Positions 19,663-27,846 are shown, numbered from the stretch's first letter. The stretch is 64,000 bases of DNA from Azospirillum sp. TSO22-1 (GCF_003116015.1 NZ_LGQZ01000028.1:38459-102458); one strand, 5' to 3'. Translations and numbers: made by a program. The notes: generated by a model from the letters alone, not told the origin.

Positions 19663-19887
19663 ATGCCTACCAAGGGCTTCCAGGACGCTCCGGACGACCG
19701 CAGCGAGCTGACCGCCGAGCAGGAGAGCGCCGTCCGCATCGTCGCCAACAGCCTGCACCGCCTGAACGAGGCGGTCGTCAAGTGCGTCGAGGCCGGCATC
19801 ACGGTCGAGCTGATGCGCACCGCCCGCTACCACAACGAGACGGGCAACTGGGGCGACCAGCTCACCCCGGTGATCCGCACCAAGTAA
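19663..19887 (+). CDS. Small hypothetical protein, 74 aa
   Basis: I do not recognise it, but it looks real: ATG at 19663 follows AAGGA at eight bases and a strong terminator lies downstream at 19985-20015. The product has an acidic N-terminus, a helical centre (RIVANSLHRLNEAVVKCVEAGITVELM) and ends ETGNWGDQLTPVIRTK. No signal peptide or membrane segment. It stands alone between two minus-strand genes with its own promoter region (19490-19650). It is easily missed because a long shadow frame runs through it. Confidence 0.65.
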   Translation: MPTKGFQDAPDDRSELTAEQESAVRIVANSLHRLNEAVVKCVEAGITVELMRTARYHNETGNWGDQLTPVIRTK

Positions 19888-19912
19888 GTTTTTCGGCGCC
19901 CGAGCCGATCCG

Positions 19913-19943
19913 ACGGCCCGCCGGCTGCACCCCGGCGGGCCGT
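19913..19943. terminator. GC-rich hairpin after the 74-aa gene
   Basis: ACGGCCCGCCGG pairs with CCGGCGGGCCGT around a seven-base loop, 25 bases after the stop codon. No T run follows, so it may be a pause or protection hairpin ahead of the stronger one at 19985. Confidence 0.5.
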
Positions 19944-19984
19944 TCGCATGTCCGGGCGTGTCCGCAAAGGCGCCAACGAAAGAA

Positions 19985-20015
19985 ACGGCGTCCCGAGGCC
20001 GGGACGCCGTTTTTC
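19985..20015. terminator. Bidirectional rho-independent terminator
   Basis: ACGGCGTCCCG and CGGGACGCCGT form an 11-base stem with a four-base loop, followed by TTTTTCTT on the plus strand. On the minus strand the hairpin is followed by TTTCTTT. It serves the 74-residue gene (plus) and the small secreted protein gene ending at 20035 (minus). Confidence 0.88.
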
Positions 20016-20034
20016 TTCGTTGCGGATCCGATGA

Positions 20035-20355
20035 TCAGTTCACCGCCGGGCGATAGGCGCCGGTGCAGGGGTTGGTGTAGCCGCCCAGGGTGCCGTTCGG
20101 GCCGGGCTGGTAGGTCTCCTTGCACGGTGTGCCCGACGGCGTCGTCTGCAGGCCGCCCGAGGTGCGCGGGGTGGTCACCGCGCGGCTGGTGTACGGGCCG
20201 CGGTTGTTGAAGAGGGTCATCGGGCTGGAGTCCGAGGTGATCGATGGGCTCGTCTGGTGCCGCTTTCCAAGCGTGTTGGCGGCGTGGGACGGCCCGGCGC
20301 CGAAGGAGGCGGCGGCGATGACGGCGGTGGCGGCGAGGAGGGCGAAGCGCTTCAT
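20035..20355 (-). CDS. Small secreted hypothetical protein, 106 aa
   Basis: A signal peptide (MKRFALLAATAVIAAASFGA, cleavage near SHA-AN) is followed by about 80 residues rich in Thr, Pro, Gly and Asn with two cysteines (PCKETYQ and NPCTGAYRP) that could form a disulphide in the periplasm or outside. No family recognised. Start at 20355 is fixed by the signal peptide and the CGCAGAAAGG site. The divergent gene at 20575 encodes a product with the same MKRFA start, a similar signal peptide and the same ribosome-binding site, so the two probably arose from a local inverted duplication of the start region. Confidence 0.7.
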   Translation of the reverse strand: MKRFALLAATAVIAAASFGAGPSHAANTLGKRHQTSPSITSDSSPMTLFNNRGPYTSRAVTTPRTSGGLQTTPSGTPCKETYQPGPNGTLGGYTNPCTGAYRPAVN

Positions 20356-20438
20356 GAGGATGCCTTTCTGCGTTTGTCTGTGAGGGAGGACCTTGCCGGT
20401 CTCGGTGGCCGCACCATGCCCGGTCGGTCTGTGCGCCT

Positions 20439-20492
20439 CTGTGAAGCGGCCCACAGTTGGCCGCAAAAGGCCGCGTGTGGCGCAGCTCACAG
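20439..20492. promoter_or_regulatory. 54-base imperfect dyad between two divergent small secreted-protein genes
   Basis: The outermost arms are CTGTGA and TCACAG, exact reverse complements, with inner GGCCGC/GCGGCC-type pairings around AAAAGG. It lies midway between the starts at 20355 and 20575, so one regulator or RNA structure could serve both genes. Confidence 0.4.
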
Positions 20493-20574
20493 TCGCGGGG
20501 CCGGAATCGCGCAGGGTCCGGCGGCAGAGCCGGTCGGGCGACCGGATCGCAGAAACCCGCAGAAAGGTCTTGTC

Positions 20575-20817
20575 ATGAAACGCTTCGCTTTTGCCGCGCT
20601 CCTCCTCTCCTCGGTCGCGGCGCTGGCCGGGACCGCCGAAGCCGCGGACACCCTGGGGGGCAAGTCGTCCATCATCGTGGTCGGCGGCAAACCGGGTGTC
20701 CGACAGAGCCTCAACCCCCAGCCGCTGCCTCCCCGCTGGCTTGGCGGGCTTGGCGACAGCCGGAGCCTGAACCCGCAGCCGCTGCCTCCCCGTCTCTCGG
20801 GACTGTCCATCCGCTGA
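20575..20817 (+). CDS. Small secreted protein with LNPQPLPP repeats, 80 aa
   Basis: A signal peptide (MKRFAFAALLLSSVAALAGT, cleavage near AEA-AD) leads to a mature protein of about 57 residues with two copies of SLNPQPLPPR, at about residues 45-54 and 63-72. Proline-rich LNPQPLPP repeats occur in small exported proteins of alphaproteobacteria, but I know no assigned function. No cysteine is present. It is divergent from the 106-residue secreted protein and shares its start context. ATG at 20575 follows CGCAGAAAGG at suitable spacing. Confidence 0.75.
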   Translation: MKRFAFAALLLSSVAALAGTAEAADTLGGKSSIIVVGGKPGVRQSLNPQPLPPRWLGGLGDSRSLNPQPLPPRLSGLSIR

Positions 20818-20866
20818 CGGACGTGCGCTGGACTGTAAAGGGCGGGGTCGAAGATGGCCCCGCGCT

Positions 20867-21229
20867 TTAGTCGGACCCGGCCGCCAGCGCCGGCTTGATC
20901 AACCCGAAGAACACGGCGCTGTCGCCTTCATAGCGCCAGCCCAGATGCGCGCCGCAGCCCCGGCACACGGCGAAGCGCCACGCGAAGCCGCGGAACCACG
21001 TGAACTCCGTCGTGGCCGGCCCGACGCCGGCCGCCCCCGGCGCCTCCTTGAAGCACAGCACGCGAAAGACCCGGCCGGCCGGGTTGAAGAACGCCCGCTC
21101 GTGCGCGCCGTCCACCGCCATCTCCCAGCGCCCGCGGGTCACCTCGTGCGCGCAGGCGGCGCAGCGGTAGACGCGCTCGGCGTCCCTGGTGGCGCCGTCG
21201 GCCACGCTGTCGGGCAGATCCTTGGGCAT
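20867..21229 (-). CDS. Cereblon-like CULT domain protein
   Basis: The 120-residue product matches the CULT domain, the ligand-binding domain of cereblon that also occurs as a single-domain protein in some bacteria such as Magnetospirillum. Visible features are the first zinc pair YRCAACAHEV (residues about 21-30), FFNPAGRVFRVLCF, then the aromatic cage TWFRGFAWRF with a third Trp in HLGWRY, the second zinc pair CRGCG, and FFGLIKPAL. The bacterial relative binds uracil-like compounds and thalidomide in vitro; its cellular job is unknown. The start follows AGGA at seven bases. It begins 17 bases after the SDR gene stop, so the two form an operon. Confidence 0.85.
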   Translation of the reverse strand: MPKDLPDSVADGATRDAERVYRCAACAHEVTRGRWEMAVDGAHERAFFNPAGRVFRVLCFKEAPGAAGVGPATTEFTWFRGFAWRFAVCRGCGAHLGWRYEGDSAVFFGLIKPALAAGSD

Positions 21230-21245
21230 GGCCGCATCCTAGCTC

Positions 21246-22253
21246 TCAGGCGGTGCGCCGCGCCAGCGCCGCCACGCCCCAGGCCAGCCCGGCTGCCAGC
21301 ATCAGCCCGCCGGCCGCCGCCAGCCCGCGCACCGTCGCCTCGCGCAGCACCAGGGCGCGCGGGCTGGCCTCGGCGTCGAAGGCGCCGTGCGTCGCGTGCG
21401 GGGCGTGCACCGGCTCGTACAGGTTGTCGCGGTAGCCCGCCGGCAGCGGCTCGGGGCGGAACTGCTGCTCGTACGCCATGCGGGCGGCGGCGCGGTCCAT
21501 CAGGCCGGGCGCCACCATCTGGCCGAGGATCGTCTGCACCGTCGAGCCGCCGACCCACAGGTCGCGCGGGGCGTGCACGGCGGCGTGCAGGATGGCCACG
21601 GCGGCGCGCTCCGGCTGCATGATGGCGCCGACCGGCTGCGGCCGGCGGGCGAAGCGCACCCGCGCCCAGTCGAACTGCGGGGTGTTCATCGCCGGCAGGT
21701 GCACGGCGGTGAGGCGGACGTTGCTGCCGTCGTGGATCAGCTCGGCCCGCAGCGAGTCGGTGAAGCCGACGATGGCGTGCTTGGCGCCGCAGTAGGCGGC
21801 CTGCAAGGGGATGCCGCGGAACGCCAGCGCCGAGCCGACCTGCACGATGGTGCCGCGGTCGCGCGGCAGCATGCGGCGCAGCGCCGCCATGGTGCCGTGC
21901 ACGCAGCCGAAGTAGCAGACCTGCGTCACCCGGTGCAGCTCGTGCGGCTCCAGCGCGCGGACCGGCGAGAAGACGGTGGTCATGGCGTTGTTGACCCACA
22001 CGTCGATGGGGCCGAGCGTCTCCTCCACCGCCTCGGCGGCGACGTCCACCGCCTCGAAGTCCGACACGTCGGCCGGCAGCGCGACGGCCTCGCCGCCCAG
22101 CCGCTCGACCTCGCGCTCGGTGGCGTGCAGCGCCTCGCCGTCGCGGGCCAGCAGGCCGATGCGGGCTCCCCGGCGGGCGAAGGCGTGCGCGGTGGCGCGG
22201 CCGACGCCGGCCGAGGCGCCGGTGATGACGACGACGGGGGAGGGGGTAGGCAT
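21246..22253 (-). CDS. SDR-family oxidoreductase with C-terminal membrane helix
   Basis: A classical short-chain dehydrogenase: VVVITGASAGVGRATAHAFA (residues 7-26), VNNAMTTVF, the Ser in QVGSALAFRG and the YCGAK catalytic pair. Substrate unknown. Beyond the usual 250 residues there is an extension of about 80 that ends in a hydrophobic stretch (AAAGGLMLAAGLAWGVAALA), probably anchoring the enzyme to the membrane. GGAGA lies seven bases before the ATG. The CULT gene follows in the same operon, which gives no clear clue to the substrate. Confidence 0.88.
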   Translation of the reverse strand: MPTPSPVVVITGASAGVGRATAHAFARRGARIGLLARDGEALHATEREVERLGGEAVALPADVSDFEAVDVAAEAVEETLGPIDVWVNNAMTTVFSPVRALEPHELHRVTQVCYFGCVHGTMAALRRMLPRDRGTIVQVGSALAFRGIPLQAAYCGAKHAIVGFTDSLRAELIHDGSNVRLTAVHLPAMNTPQFDWARVRFARRPQPVGAIMQPERAAVAILHAAVHAPRDLWVGGSTVQTILGQMVAPGLMDRAAARMAYEQQFRPEPLPAGYRDNLYEPVHAPHATHGAFDAEASPRALVLREATVRGLAAAGGLMLAAGLAWGVAALARRTA

Positions 22254-22321
22254 CGGGCGATCTCCGGCGGCTGGGGCTCGATTCTGTCAACGGCGCAGGC
22301 GGGTTTCGGTGCCCTGGCCGC

Positions 22322-24160
22322 TCAGTCCCCCGAGCGCTGCGCCTCGTGCCCGCCGGGCGCCTGGGCGCGCTTGCGGGCGGGGCCGGCGATGCGGGCGAGG
22401 TTGTGGGCGGAGTTGACCAGCGCCACGTGCGAGAACGCCTGCGGCACGTTGCCGAGCTGGCGGCGCGCCACCGGGTCGTATTCCTCGGCCAGCAGGCCGA
22501 CGTCGTTGCGCAGCTCCAGCAGGCGCTCGAACAGCTCCCGCGCCTCCTCGTGGCGGCCCAGCATCACCTTGGCATCGACCAGCCAGAAGGCGCAGGCCAG
22601 GAAGCAGCCCTCGCCGGGCGGCAGGCCGTCCACCTCCGGCTCGGTCGGGTAGCGTTGCAGCAATCCGCCGTCCACCGACAGCTCGCGCTCGACCGCTTCG
22701 ATGGTGCCGACGACGCGCGGGTCCTCGGGCGGCAGGAAGCCCACCTGCGGGATCAGCAGCAGCGCCGCGTCGGTGTGCTTGGCGCCGTAGTACTGGACGA
22801 AGCTGTTGCGCTTGGCGTCGAAGCCCTTCTCGCAGACCTCGGCGTGGATGCGCCGCGCCAGCTCACGCCAGCGCTCCACCGGTCCCTCCACGCCGGACTG
22901 CTCGACGGCCTGCACCGCGCGGTCGAAGGCGACCCAGGCCATCACCTTGGAGTGGGTGAACTGGCGCGCCGGGCCGCGCACCTCCCACAGGCCGTGGTCG
23001 GCGGCGTGCCAGACCGTCTCCAGGTGCTTGAGCAGCGCGCGCTGGACGCGCCAGCTGTCGTCGTCGCGGGCGAGGCCGTTGCGCCGGGCGATGTGCAGGG
23101 TGTCCAGCACCTCGCCGTAGACGTCGAGCTGGCACTGCCCGTGCGCGCCGTTGCCGATGCGCACCGGCCGGCTGCCCTCGAACCCGGCCAGCCAGGGCAC
23201 CTCCCATTCGTCCAGCCGCCGCTCGCCGGCCAGGCCGTACATGATCTGCAGCTGCGCGGGCATGCCGGCCACCGCGCGCACCAGCCAGTGCCGCCACGCC
23301 TCCGCCTCCTCGCGGTAGCCGGCGGTGAGCAGGGCGTAGAGCGTGAACGCCGAATCGCGCAGCCAGCAGAAGCGGTAGTCCCAGTTCCGCTCGCCGCCGA
23401 TCTTCTCCGGCAGCGAGGTGGTGGCCGCCGCGGCGATGCCGCCGGTCGGGCCGTAGGTCAGCCCCTTCAGCGTGATCAGCGAGCGCTCCACCGCCTCGCG
23501 CCACGGCCCGGCGGTGCGGCACCGGCCGCTCCAGGCCCGCCACCACGCCTCGGTCTCGGCCAGCAGGGCGTCCGGATCCTCGGCCGGCGCTGCGGGCAGG
23601 TGGGAGCGATGCCAGATCAGCGTGAACGGCGTCCGCTCGCCGGCGGCGACGGTGAAGGCGGCGCGGGTGTGGAAGTCCTCACCGCGCAGCGGCACCGGGG
23701 TGCGGAGCGCGACGGCGTCCGGGCCGGCGATGGCGCTCAGCCCGTCGTCGCAGCGGCGGACCCACGGCACGACGGCGCCGTAGCCGAAGCGCAGCACCAA
23801 GTCCATGGAGAGGTCGACGCGCCCCCGCCGCCCCTCGACGATTCGCACGAGGTCGGCGCGGTCCTCGTCGCGGTCCATCTGCGGCGGCATGAAGTCGATG
23901 AGGGCGACGGTGCCCCCGGCGGTCTCGAACTCGGTCTCCAGCACCAGCGTGCCGGGGAGGTAGCGGCGGCGGACCGCCTTGACCTCGCCATCCGGCGCGA
24001 TGCGCCAGCGGCCGTTCTCGGCAGCGCCCAGCAAGGCGGCGAAGCAGGCCTCCGAATCGAACCGCGGCAGGCACAGCCAGTCCACCGCGCCGTCGCGCCC
24101 GACCAGCGCCGCGGTGTGCGTGTTGCCGATGAGCGCGTAGTCCTCGATGCGGCGTGCCAT
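22322..24160 (-). CDS. Glycoside hydrolase family 15 protein (glucoamylase/trehalase-like)
   Basis: The N-terminal beta-domain (IEDYALIGNTHTAALVGRDG, WLCLPRFDSEACFAALLG) and the GH15 alpha/alpha barrel from about residue 215 (NWDYRFCWLRDSAFTLYALL, GQCQLDVYGEVLD, HTDAALLLIPQVGFLP, LLAEEYDP) are clear. Relatives hydrolyse alpha-glucosides, some specifically trehalose; the catalytic glutamates are likely in the EEYDP and the central RWREL region but I cannot assign them firmly. 612 residues, no signal peptide, so cytoplasmic. Start at 24160 (MARRIEDY) is preferred to the longer frame. Confidence 0.92.
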   Translation of the reverse strand: MARRIEDYALIGNTHTAALVGRDGAVDWLCLPRFDSEACFAALLGAAENGRWRIAPDGEVKAVRRRYLPGTLVLETEFETAGGTVALIDFMPPQMDRDEDRADLVRIVEGRRGRVDLSMDLVLRFGYGAVVPWVRRCDDGLSAIAGPDAVALRTPVPLRGEDFHTRAAFTVAAGERTPFTLIWHRSHLPAAPAEDPDALLAETEAWWRAWSGRCRTAGPWREAVERSLITLKGLTYGPTGGIAAAATTSLPEKIGGERNWDYRFCWLRDSAFTLYALLTAGYREEAEAWRHWLVRAVAGMPAQLQIMYGLAGERRLDEWEVPWLAGFEGSRPVRIGNGAHGQCQLDVYGEVLDTLHIARRNGLARDDDSWRVQRALLKHLETVWHAADHGLWEVRGPARQFTHSKVMAWVAFDRAVQAVEQSGVEGPVERWRELARRIHAEVCEKGFDAKRNSFVQYYGAKHTDAALLLIPQVGFLPPEDPRVVGTIEAVERELSVDGGLLQRYPTEPEVDGLPPGEGCFLACAFWLVDAKVMLGRHEEARELFERLLELRNDVGLLAEEYDPVARRQLGNVPQAFSHVALVNSAHNLARIAGPARKRAQAPGGHEAQRSGD

Positions 24161-24241
24161 GCCCACGCGAACGGCGGCACGGGCGCGGGAGTTCCGCAAA
24201 CGCGAAAAGGGCCGGCGCATCGCTGCGTCGGCCCCTTCGTA

Positions 24242-24318
24242 TGGTCGGAGAGAGAGGATTCGAACCTCCGGCCCCTGCCTCCCGAAAGCAGTGCTCTACC
24301 AGGCTGAGCTACTCTCCG
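24242..24318 (-). tRNA. tRNA-Pro (CGG)
   Basis: A 77-base tRNA with encoded CCA. The acceptor arm begins CGGAGAG, the D arm holds AGCTCAGCCTGGTAGAGC, the anticodon loop reads TTCGGGA with anticodon CGG, and the T arm has GGTTCGAATCC. It closely resembles tRNA-Pro(CGG) of other proteobacteria. Confidence 0.97.
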
Positions 24319-24379
24319 TCTGACCGGCGTCGCCGCCGGTGGAGCGGGTATATAACGGCTCCGATCCCGCCCTGCAAGC

Positions 24380-25396
24380 TCAATAATCGCGGTCGATCAC
24401 GAAATCGATCACGTCCAGCAGGGCGCGCTTTACGGCGCTGTCCGGGAACAGGCCGAGCGCGTCGCGGGCGATGGCGCCGTAGTGGCGGGCGCGCTCCACG
24501 GTGTCCTTCAGCGCGTTGTGCCTGACCATCAGCTGCTGCGCGCGCTCCAGGTCGCCGTCCTGCTGGTCCAGCTCCTCCATGGTGCGGCGCCAGAAGGCGC
24601 GCTCCTCGTCGTTGCCGCGGCGGAAGGCGAGCACGATGGGCAGGGTGATCTTGCCCTCGCGGAAATCGTCGCCGACCGTCTTGCCCAGCTTCGCCTGCTT
24701 GGCCGAGTAGTCGAGCACGTCGTCCACCAGCTGGAAGGCGATGCCGAGGTTCATGCCGTAGTCGTAGAGCGCCATCTCCTCCGCCTGCGGGCGGGCGGCG
24801 ACCACCGCGCCGACGCGGCAGGCGGCGGCGAACAGCTCCGCCGTCTTGGCCTTGATGACCTCGAGGTAGGCCTGCTCGCTGGTCTCGGTGTCGTTGGAGG
24901 TTTGCAACTGCAACACCTCGCCCTCGGCGATCACCGCCGACGCCTTGGACAGGATGCGCAGCACGTCCAGCGAGCCGACCCCGACCATCAGCTCGAAGGC
25001 GCGGGAGAACAGGAAGTCGCCGACCAGCACGCTGGCCTTGTTGCCGAACACCGCGTTGGCCGAGGCGAGGCCGCGGCGCAGGTCGCTCTCGTCCACCACG
25101 TCGTCGTGCAGCAGCGTGGCGGTGTGGATGAACTCCACCACGGCGGCCAGCATCTTGTGGTTCTCGCCCCGGTAGCCGCACAGCTGCGCGGCGGCCAGCG
25201 TCAGCACCGGGCGCAGGCGCTTGCCGCCGGCGGCGATGATGTAGCCCGCCAGCTGCGGGATCATCTCCACCGACGAATGCATGTTCGCCAGGATCAGCTC
25301 GTTGACGGAGTCCAGGTCCTGGGAGACCAGGCTGGTCAGCTCGTCCAGCGGGGTGGACTTGCGCCGTTTCGGATCGAGGTTCGTGACGACCGCCAA
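24380..25396 (-). CDS. ispB: Polyprenyl diphosphate synthase (ubiquinone side chain type)
   Basis: A long-chain trans-prenyltransferase that extends farnesyl diphosphate with isopentenyl diphosphate for the ubiquinone tail. First Asp-rich motif LLHDDVVDESDLRRG, second motif FQLVDDVLDY, and GGKRLRPVL near the start are typical. Small residues ahead of the first motif (IHTA) fit a long product; octaprenyl or decaprenyl length is not decided here. The start is uncertain: TTG at 25396 has GGAG six bases upstream and gives MAVVTNLDPK, whereas TTG at 25408 has a poor site. It is divergent from the methyltransferase gene. Confidence 0.92.
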   Translation of the reverse strand: MAVVTNLDPKRRKSTPLDELTSLVSQDLDSVNELILANMHSSVEMIPQLAGYIIAAGGKRLRPVLTLAAAQLCGYRGENHKMLAAVVEFIHTATLLHDDVVDESDLRRGLASANAVFGNKASVLVGDFLFSRAFELMVGVGSLDVLRILSKASAVIAEGEVLQLQTSNDTETSEQAYLEVIKAKTAELFAAACRVGAVVAARPQAEEMALYDYGMNLGIAFQLVDDVLDYSAKQAKLGKTVGDDFREGKITLPIVLAFRRGNDEERAFWRRTMEELDQQDGDLERAQQLMVRHNALKDTVERARHYGAIARDALGLFPDSAVKRALLDVIDFVIDRDY

Positions 25397-25566
25397 GGCC
25401 GGCTCCAATCGTGATTGACGTGGCGATTCCCGGCAGCGAGCATAACGGCATACCCTGTTCGGTCAAGTCCGCTTGCCCACAGCACCCGGAGCGCCATGCA
25501 GAACCGCCTGCGTACCACCGAGTTCCAGTCTTTGTCACTCGTCCAAGGGACGGAAAGAGGCGCGCC

Positions 25567-26313
25567 GTGACGGACGGTGAGGACAGCCTGCCGGACAGCC
25601 TGCTCGGGGGGCGCGTGCGCATCGCGCAGCCGCCCGAGGGCTACCGCGCCGCCATCGACCCCGTGCTGCTCGCCGCCGCCACGGCGGCCGAGCCGGGGGA
25701 CCGCGTGCTCGACGTCGGTGCCGGCACCGGGGCGGCGTCGCTCTGCCTCGCCGTGCGCGCCCCGGCCTGCCGCATCGTCGGGCTGGAGAAGCACCCGGAG
25801 GTCGCCGCCTACGCCAGCCACAACATCGAGCTGAATGGGGTGCAGGCCCGCGCCTGGGTGGTGGTCGGCGACCTGTTGAACCCGCCGCTGATGGTGGCGC
25901 CGGGATCCTTCGACCGGGTGATGATGAACCCGCCCTACCTGAGAGCCGACGCTGCCACGCTGCCGCCCGACCCCTGGAAGGCCGCCGCCAACGTGGAGGG
26001 GGAGGCGACGCTGGCGCACTGGATCGCCTTTGCCGCGACCATGCTGAAGATGCGCGGCTGGCTGACGCTGGTGCATCGTGCCGACCGGCTGGACGAGATT
26101 TTGGCGCTGCTGCCCGGCCGCTTCGGCTCGACCGTGCTGTTCCCGCTGTGGCCGAAGGCGGGGGAGGCGGCGAAGCGCGTGCTGGTGAGCGCGCAGCGCG
26201 GCGGCAAGGGGCCGGCCACGCTGGCGGCCGGGCTGGTGCTGCACGAGGCGGACGGCCGTTTCACCGCGGCGGCGGAGGCGGTGCTGCGCGACGGCGCGGC
26301 GCTGAGCCTTTGA
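25567..26313 (+). CDS. tRNA1(Val) A37 N6-methyltransferase-like protein
   Basis: An N6-adenine-type methyltransferase of the YfiC/TrmN6 group. SAM motif I is VLDVGAGTGAASLCLA near residues 46-61, and the catalytic NPPY sits in RVMMNPPYLRAD near residue 120. The N-terminal IAQPPEGYRAAIDPVLLAAA is typical of this group. Other small-molecule or RNA methyltransferases share the motif, so the substrate is by family only. GTG at 25567 is chosen because GGAAAGAGG lies six bases upstream; the longer frame from 25411 would overlap the divergent promoter. The S49 peptidase start overlaps its stop (TGATG). Confidence 0.87.
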   Translation: MTDGEDSLPDSLLGGRVRIAQPPEGYRAAIDPVLLAAATAAEPGDRVLDVGAGTGAASLCLAVRAPACRIVGLEKHPEVAAYASHNIELNGVQARAWVVVGDLLNPPLMVAPGSFDRVMMNPPYLRADAATLPPDPWKAAANVEGEATLAHWIAFAATMLKMRGWLTLVHRADRLDEILALLPGRFGSTVLFPLWPKAGEAAKRVLVSAQRGGKGPATLAAGLVLHEADGRFTAAAEAVLRDGAALSL

Positions 26314-27203
26314 TGAACGCGCGGGCGCACCCATCTCTTTCGGCGATGATCCGATCCCTCCTCTCCAAACTCCCCTTCGGCCCGTGGCGCGAGCGCGGGC
26401 CGGTGGTGTCCGTCGTGCGCCTGTCCGGCGCCATCGGGGCGGCCAGCCCGCTGCGTCCCGGCCTGTCCCTGGAAACCCTGGCGCCGCTGCTGGAGCGCGC
26501 CTTCGCCCGCAAGGGGCAGGCGGCGGTGGCGCTGCTGGTCAACTCGCCCGGCGGTTCGCCGGTGCAGTCGGCGCTGATCGCCAAGCGCATCCGCGACCTC
26601 GCCGAGGAGAAGACGGTGCCGGTGCTGGCCTTCTGCGAGGACGTGGCGGCGTCCGGCGGCTACTGGCTGGCCTGCGCGGCGGACGAGATCTTCGCCGACG
26701 AGAGCTCGATCGTCGGCTCGATCGGCGTGGTGTCGGCCGGCTTCGGCTTGCATGACTTCATCGAGCGGCACGGCATCGAGCGGCGCGTCTACACGTCGGG
26801 CGACAAGAAGGTGCTGCTCGACCCCTTCGCGCCGGAGCGCGAGGACGGCGTTGCCCACCTCAAGGCCATCCAGGCCGAGGTGCACGAAAGCTTCAAGGCG
26901 ATGGTCCGCGCGCGGCGCGGCGCCCGCCTGGCCGGGCCGGACGAGGAGCTGTTCACCGGCGCCTTCTGGACCGGCCGGCGGGCGCTGGGCTACGGCCTGA
27001 TCGACGGCATCGGCGACGCGCGCGGCGTCCTGCGGGCGCGCTTCGGCGAGAAGGTGCGTTTCGCCGTGGTGCACGAGCCCCGGCCGTGGTGGCGCCGCCT
27101 GCCGGTGCGCAGCCGGTTCTCCAGCCCCTGGGCGGCGGAATTGGCGGACGCGGCGCTGGGCGCCGTGGAGGAACGCGCGCTGTGGGCGCGCTACGGACTT
27201 TAG
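26313..27203 (+). CDS. S49-family peptidase (SohB/SppA-like)
   Basis: Signal-peptide-peptidase-like serine protease of 296 residues. NSPGGSPVQSALIAKRIRD is the clp-like strand, the nucleophilic Ser lies in VAASGGYWLACAADEI near residue 115, and the Lys of the Ser-Lys dyad is in YTSGDKKVLLDPF near residue 165. SSIVGSIGVVS is also conserved. No clear N-terminal membrane helix is visible, unlike SppA, so the protein may be cytoplasmic or peripheral. ATG at 26313 overlaps the methyltransferase stop and implies translational coupling. The cNMP-binding gene follows after 11 bases. Confidence 0.9.
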   Translation: MNARAHPSLSAMIRSLLSKLPFGPWRERGPVVSVVRLSGAIGAASPLRPGLSLETLAPLLERAFARKGQAAVALLVNSPGGSPVQSALIAKRIRDLAEEKTVPVLAFCEDVAASGGYWLACAADEIFADESSIVGSIGVVSAGFGLHDFIERHGIERRVYTSGDKKVLLDPFAPEREDGVAHLKAIQAEVHESFKAMVRARRGARLAGPDEELFTGAFWTGRRALGYGLIDGIGDARGVLRARFGEKVRFAVVHEPRPWWRRLPVRSRFSSPWAAELADAALGAVEERALWARYGL

Positions 27204-27214
27204 GAGGGCAGGGG

Positions 27215-27628
27215 ATGAGTCAGCCCCAGGTGTTGAGCCGCCGCGTCGTCCACAAGGACCACGTGATCTTCCGCGAGGGCGAGCCCGGCAACGTCATGTT
27301 CCTGGTGCAGAGCGGCCGGGTGCAGATCTGGCGCGGCCAGCCCGACGACCGGGTGCAGTTGGGCATCGTCCCGCAGGGCGGCGTCTTCGGCGAGATGGCG
27401 ATCTTCGACGGCAAGCCGCGCATGGCCAGCGCCTCGGCGCTGGAGGACACGGTGCTGGTGCAGATCCAGGGCGACCACGTGCGCGAGGCGCTGCGCAAGG
27501 CCGACCCGATCCTCACCAAGCTGATCAAGGTGATCCTGGATTCCGCCCGCGGCCTCGGCGCGCAGCTGGAGGCGGCGCACCGCGCACCGGCGCCAACGGC
27601 CGAGCCGGAAGGTGGCGAGGAGGCGTAA
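27215..27628 (+). CDS. Cyclic nucleotide-binding domain protein
   Basis: A single cNMP-binding beta-barrel at about residues 8-115: IFREGEPGNVMFLVQSGRVQ, then GGVFGEMAIFDGKPRMASAS, which is the phosphate-binding cassette (GEMAIFDGKPRMASA, with Glu and Arg positions kept). There is no helix-turn-helix, so it is not a CRP-type transcription factor; the last 20 residues are Ala/Pro/Glu-rich and probably disordered. Third gene of the operon with the methyltransferase and S49 peptidase; it may sense cAMP or just bind a partner. Strong GGAGGG site upstream. Confidence 0.87.
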   Translation: MSQPQVLSRRVVHKDHVIFREGEPGNVMFLVQSGRVQIWRGQPDDRVQLGIVPQGGVFGEMAIFDGKPRMASASALEDTVLVQIQGDHVREALRKADPILTKLIKVILDSARGLGAQLEAAHRAPAPTAEPEGGEEA

Positions 27629-27663
27629 CCTTGGGGCATTTGGCCCGCGGCGCCGAGGTTCAT

Positions 27664-27755
27664 CTGACCGTCATCCCCGCGAAGGCGGGGATCCATAAGT
27701 CCCAAAGCAAGGGGCTGTGGAAAGCATGGATCCCCGCCTTCGCGGGGATGACGGG
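27664..27755. repeat. Intergenic inverted repeat, family B copy 2
   Basis: Same arms as the copy at 2398-2491 with a different spacer. It separates the convergent cNMP-binding gene and glyS. Confidence 0.9.
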
Positions 27756-27811
27756 TTGGAAGGTGGTTGAGCGCTGAACGCGGCCTTTCGGCAGCATTTT
27801 CCAGTATTCCG

Positions 27812-27838
27812 GGGCGCGCCGGGGATGCCGGCGCGCCC
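27812..27838 (-). terminator. Hairpin after glyS
   Basis: GGGCGCGCCGG and CCGGCGCGCCC form a perfect 11-base stem with a five-base loop, eight bases beyond the glyS stop codon. No T run, so termination strength is uncertain. Confidence 0.55.
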
Positions 27839-27846
27839 TTCGTCGC

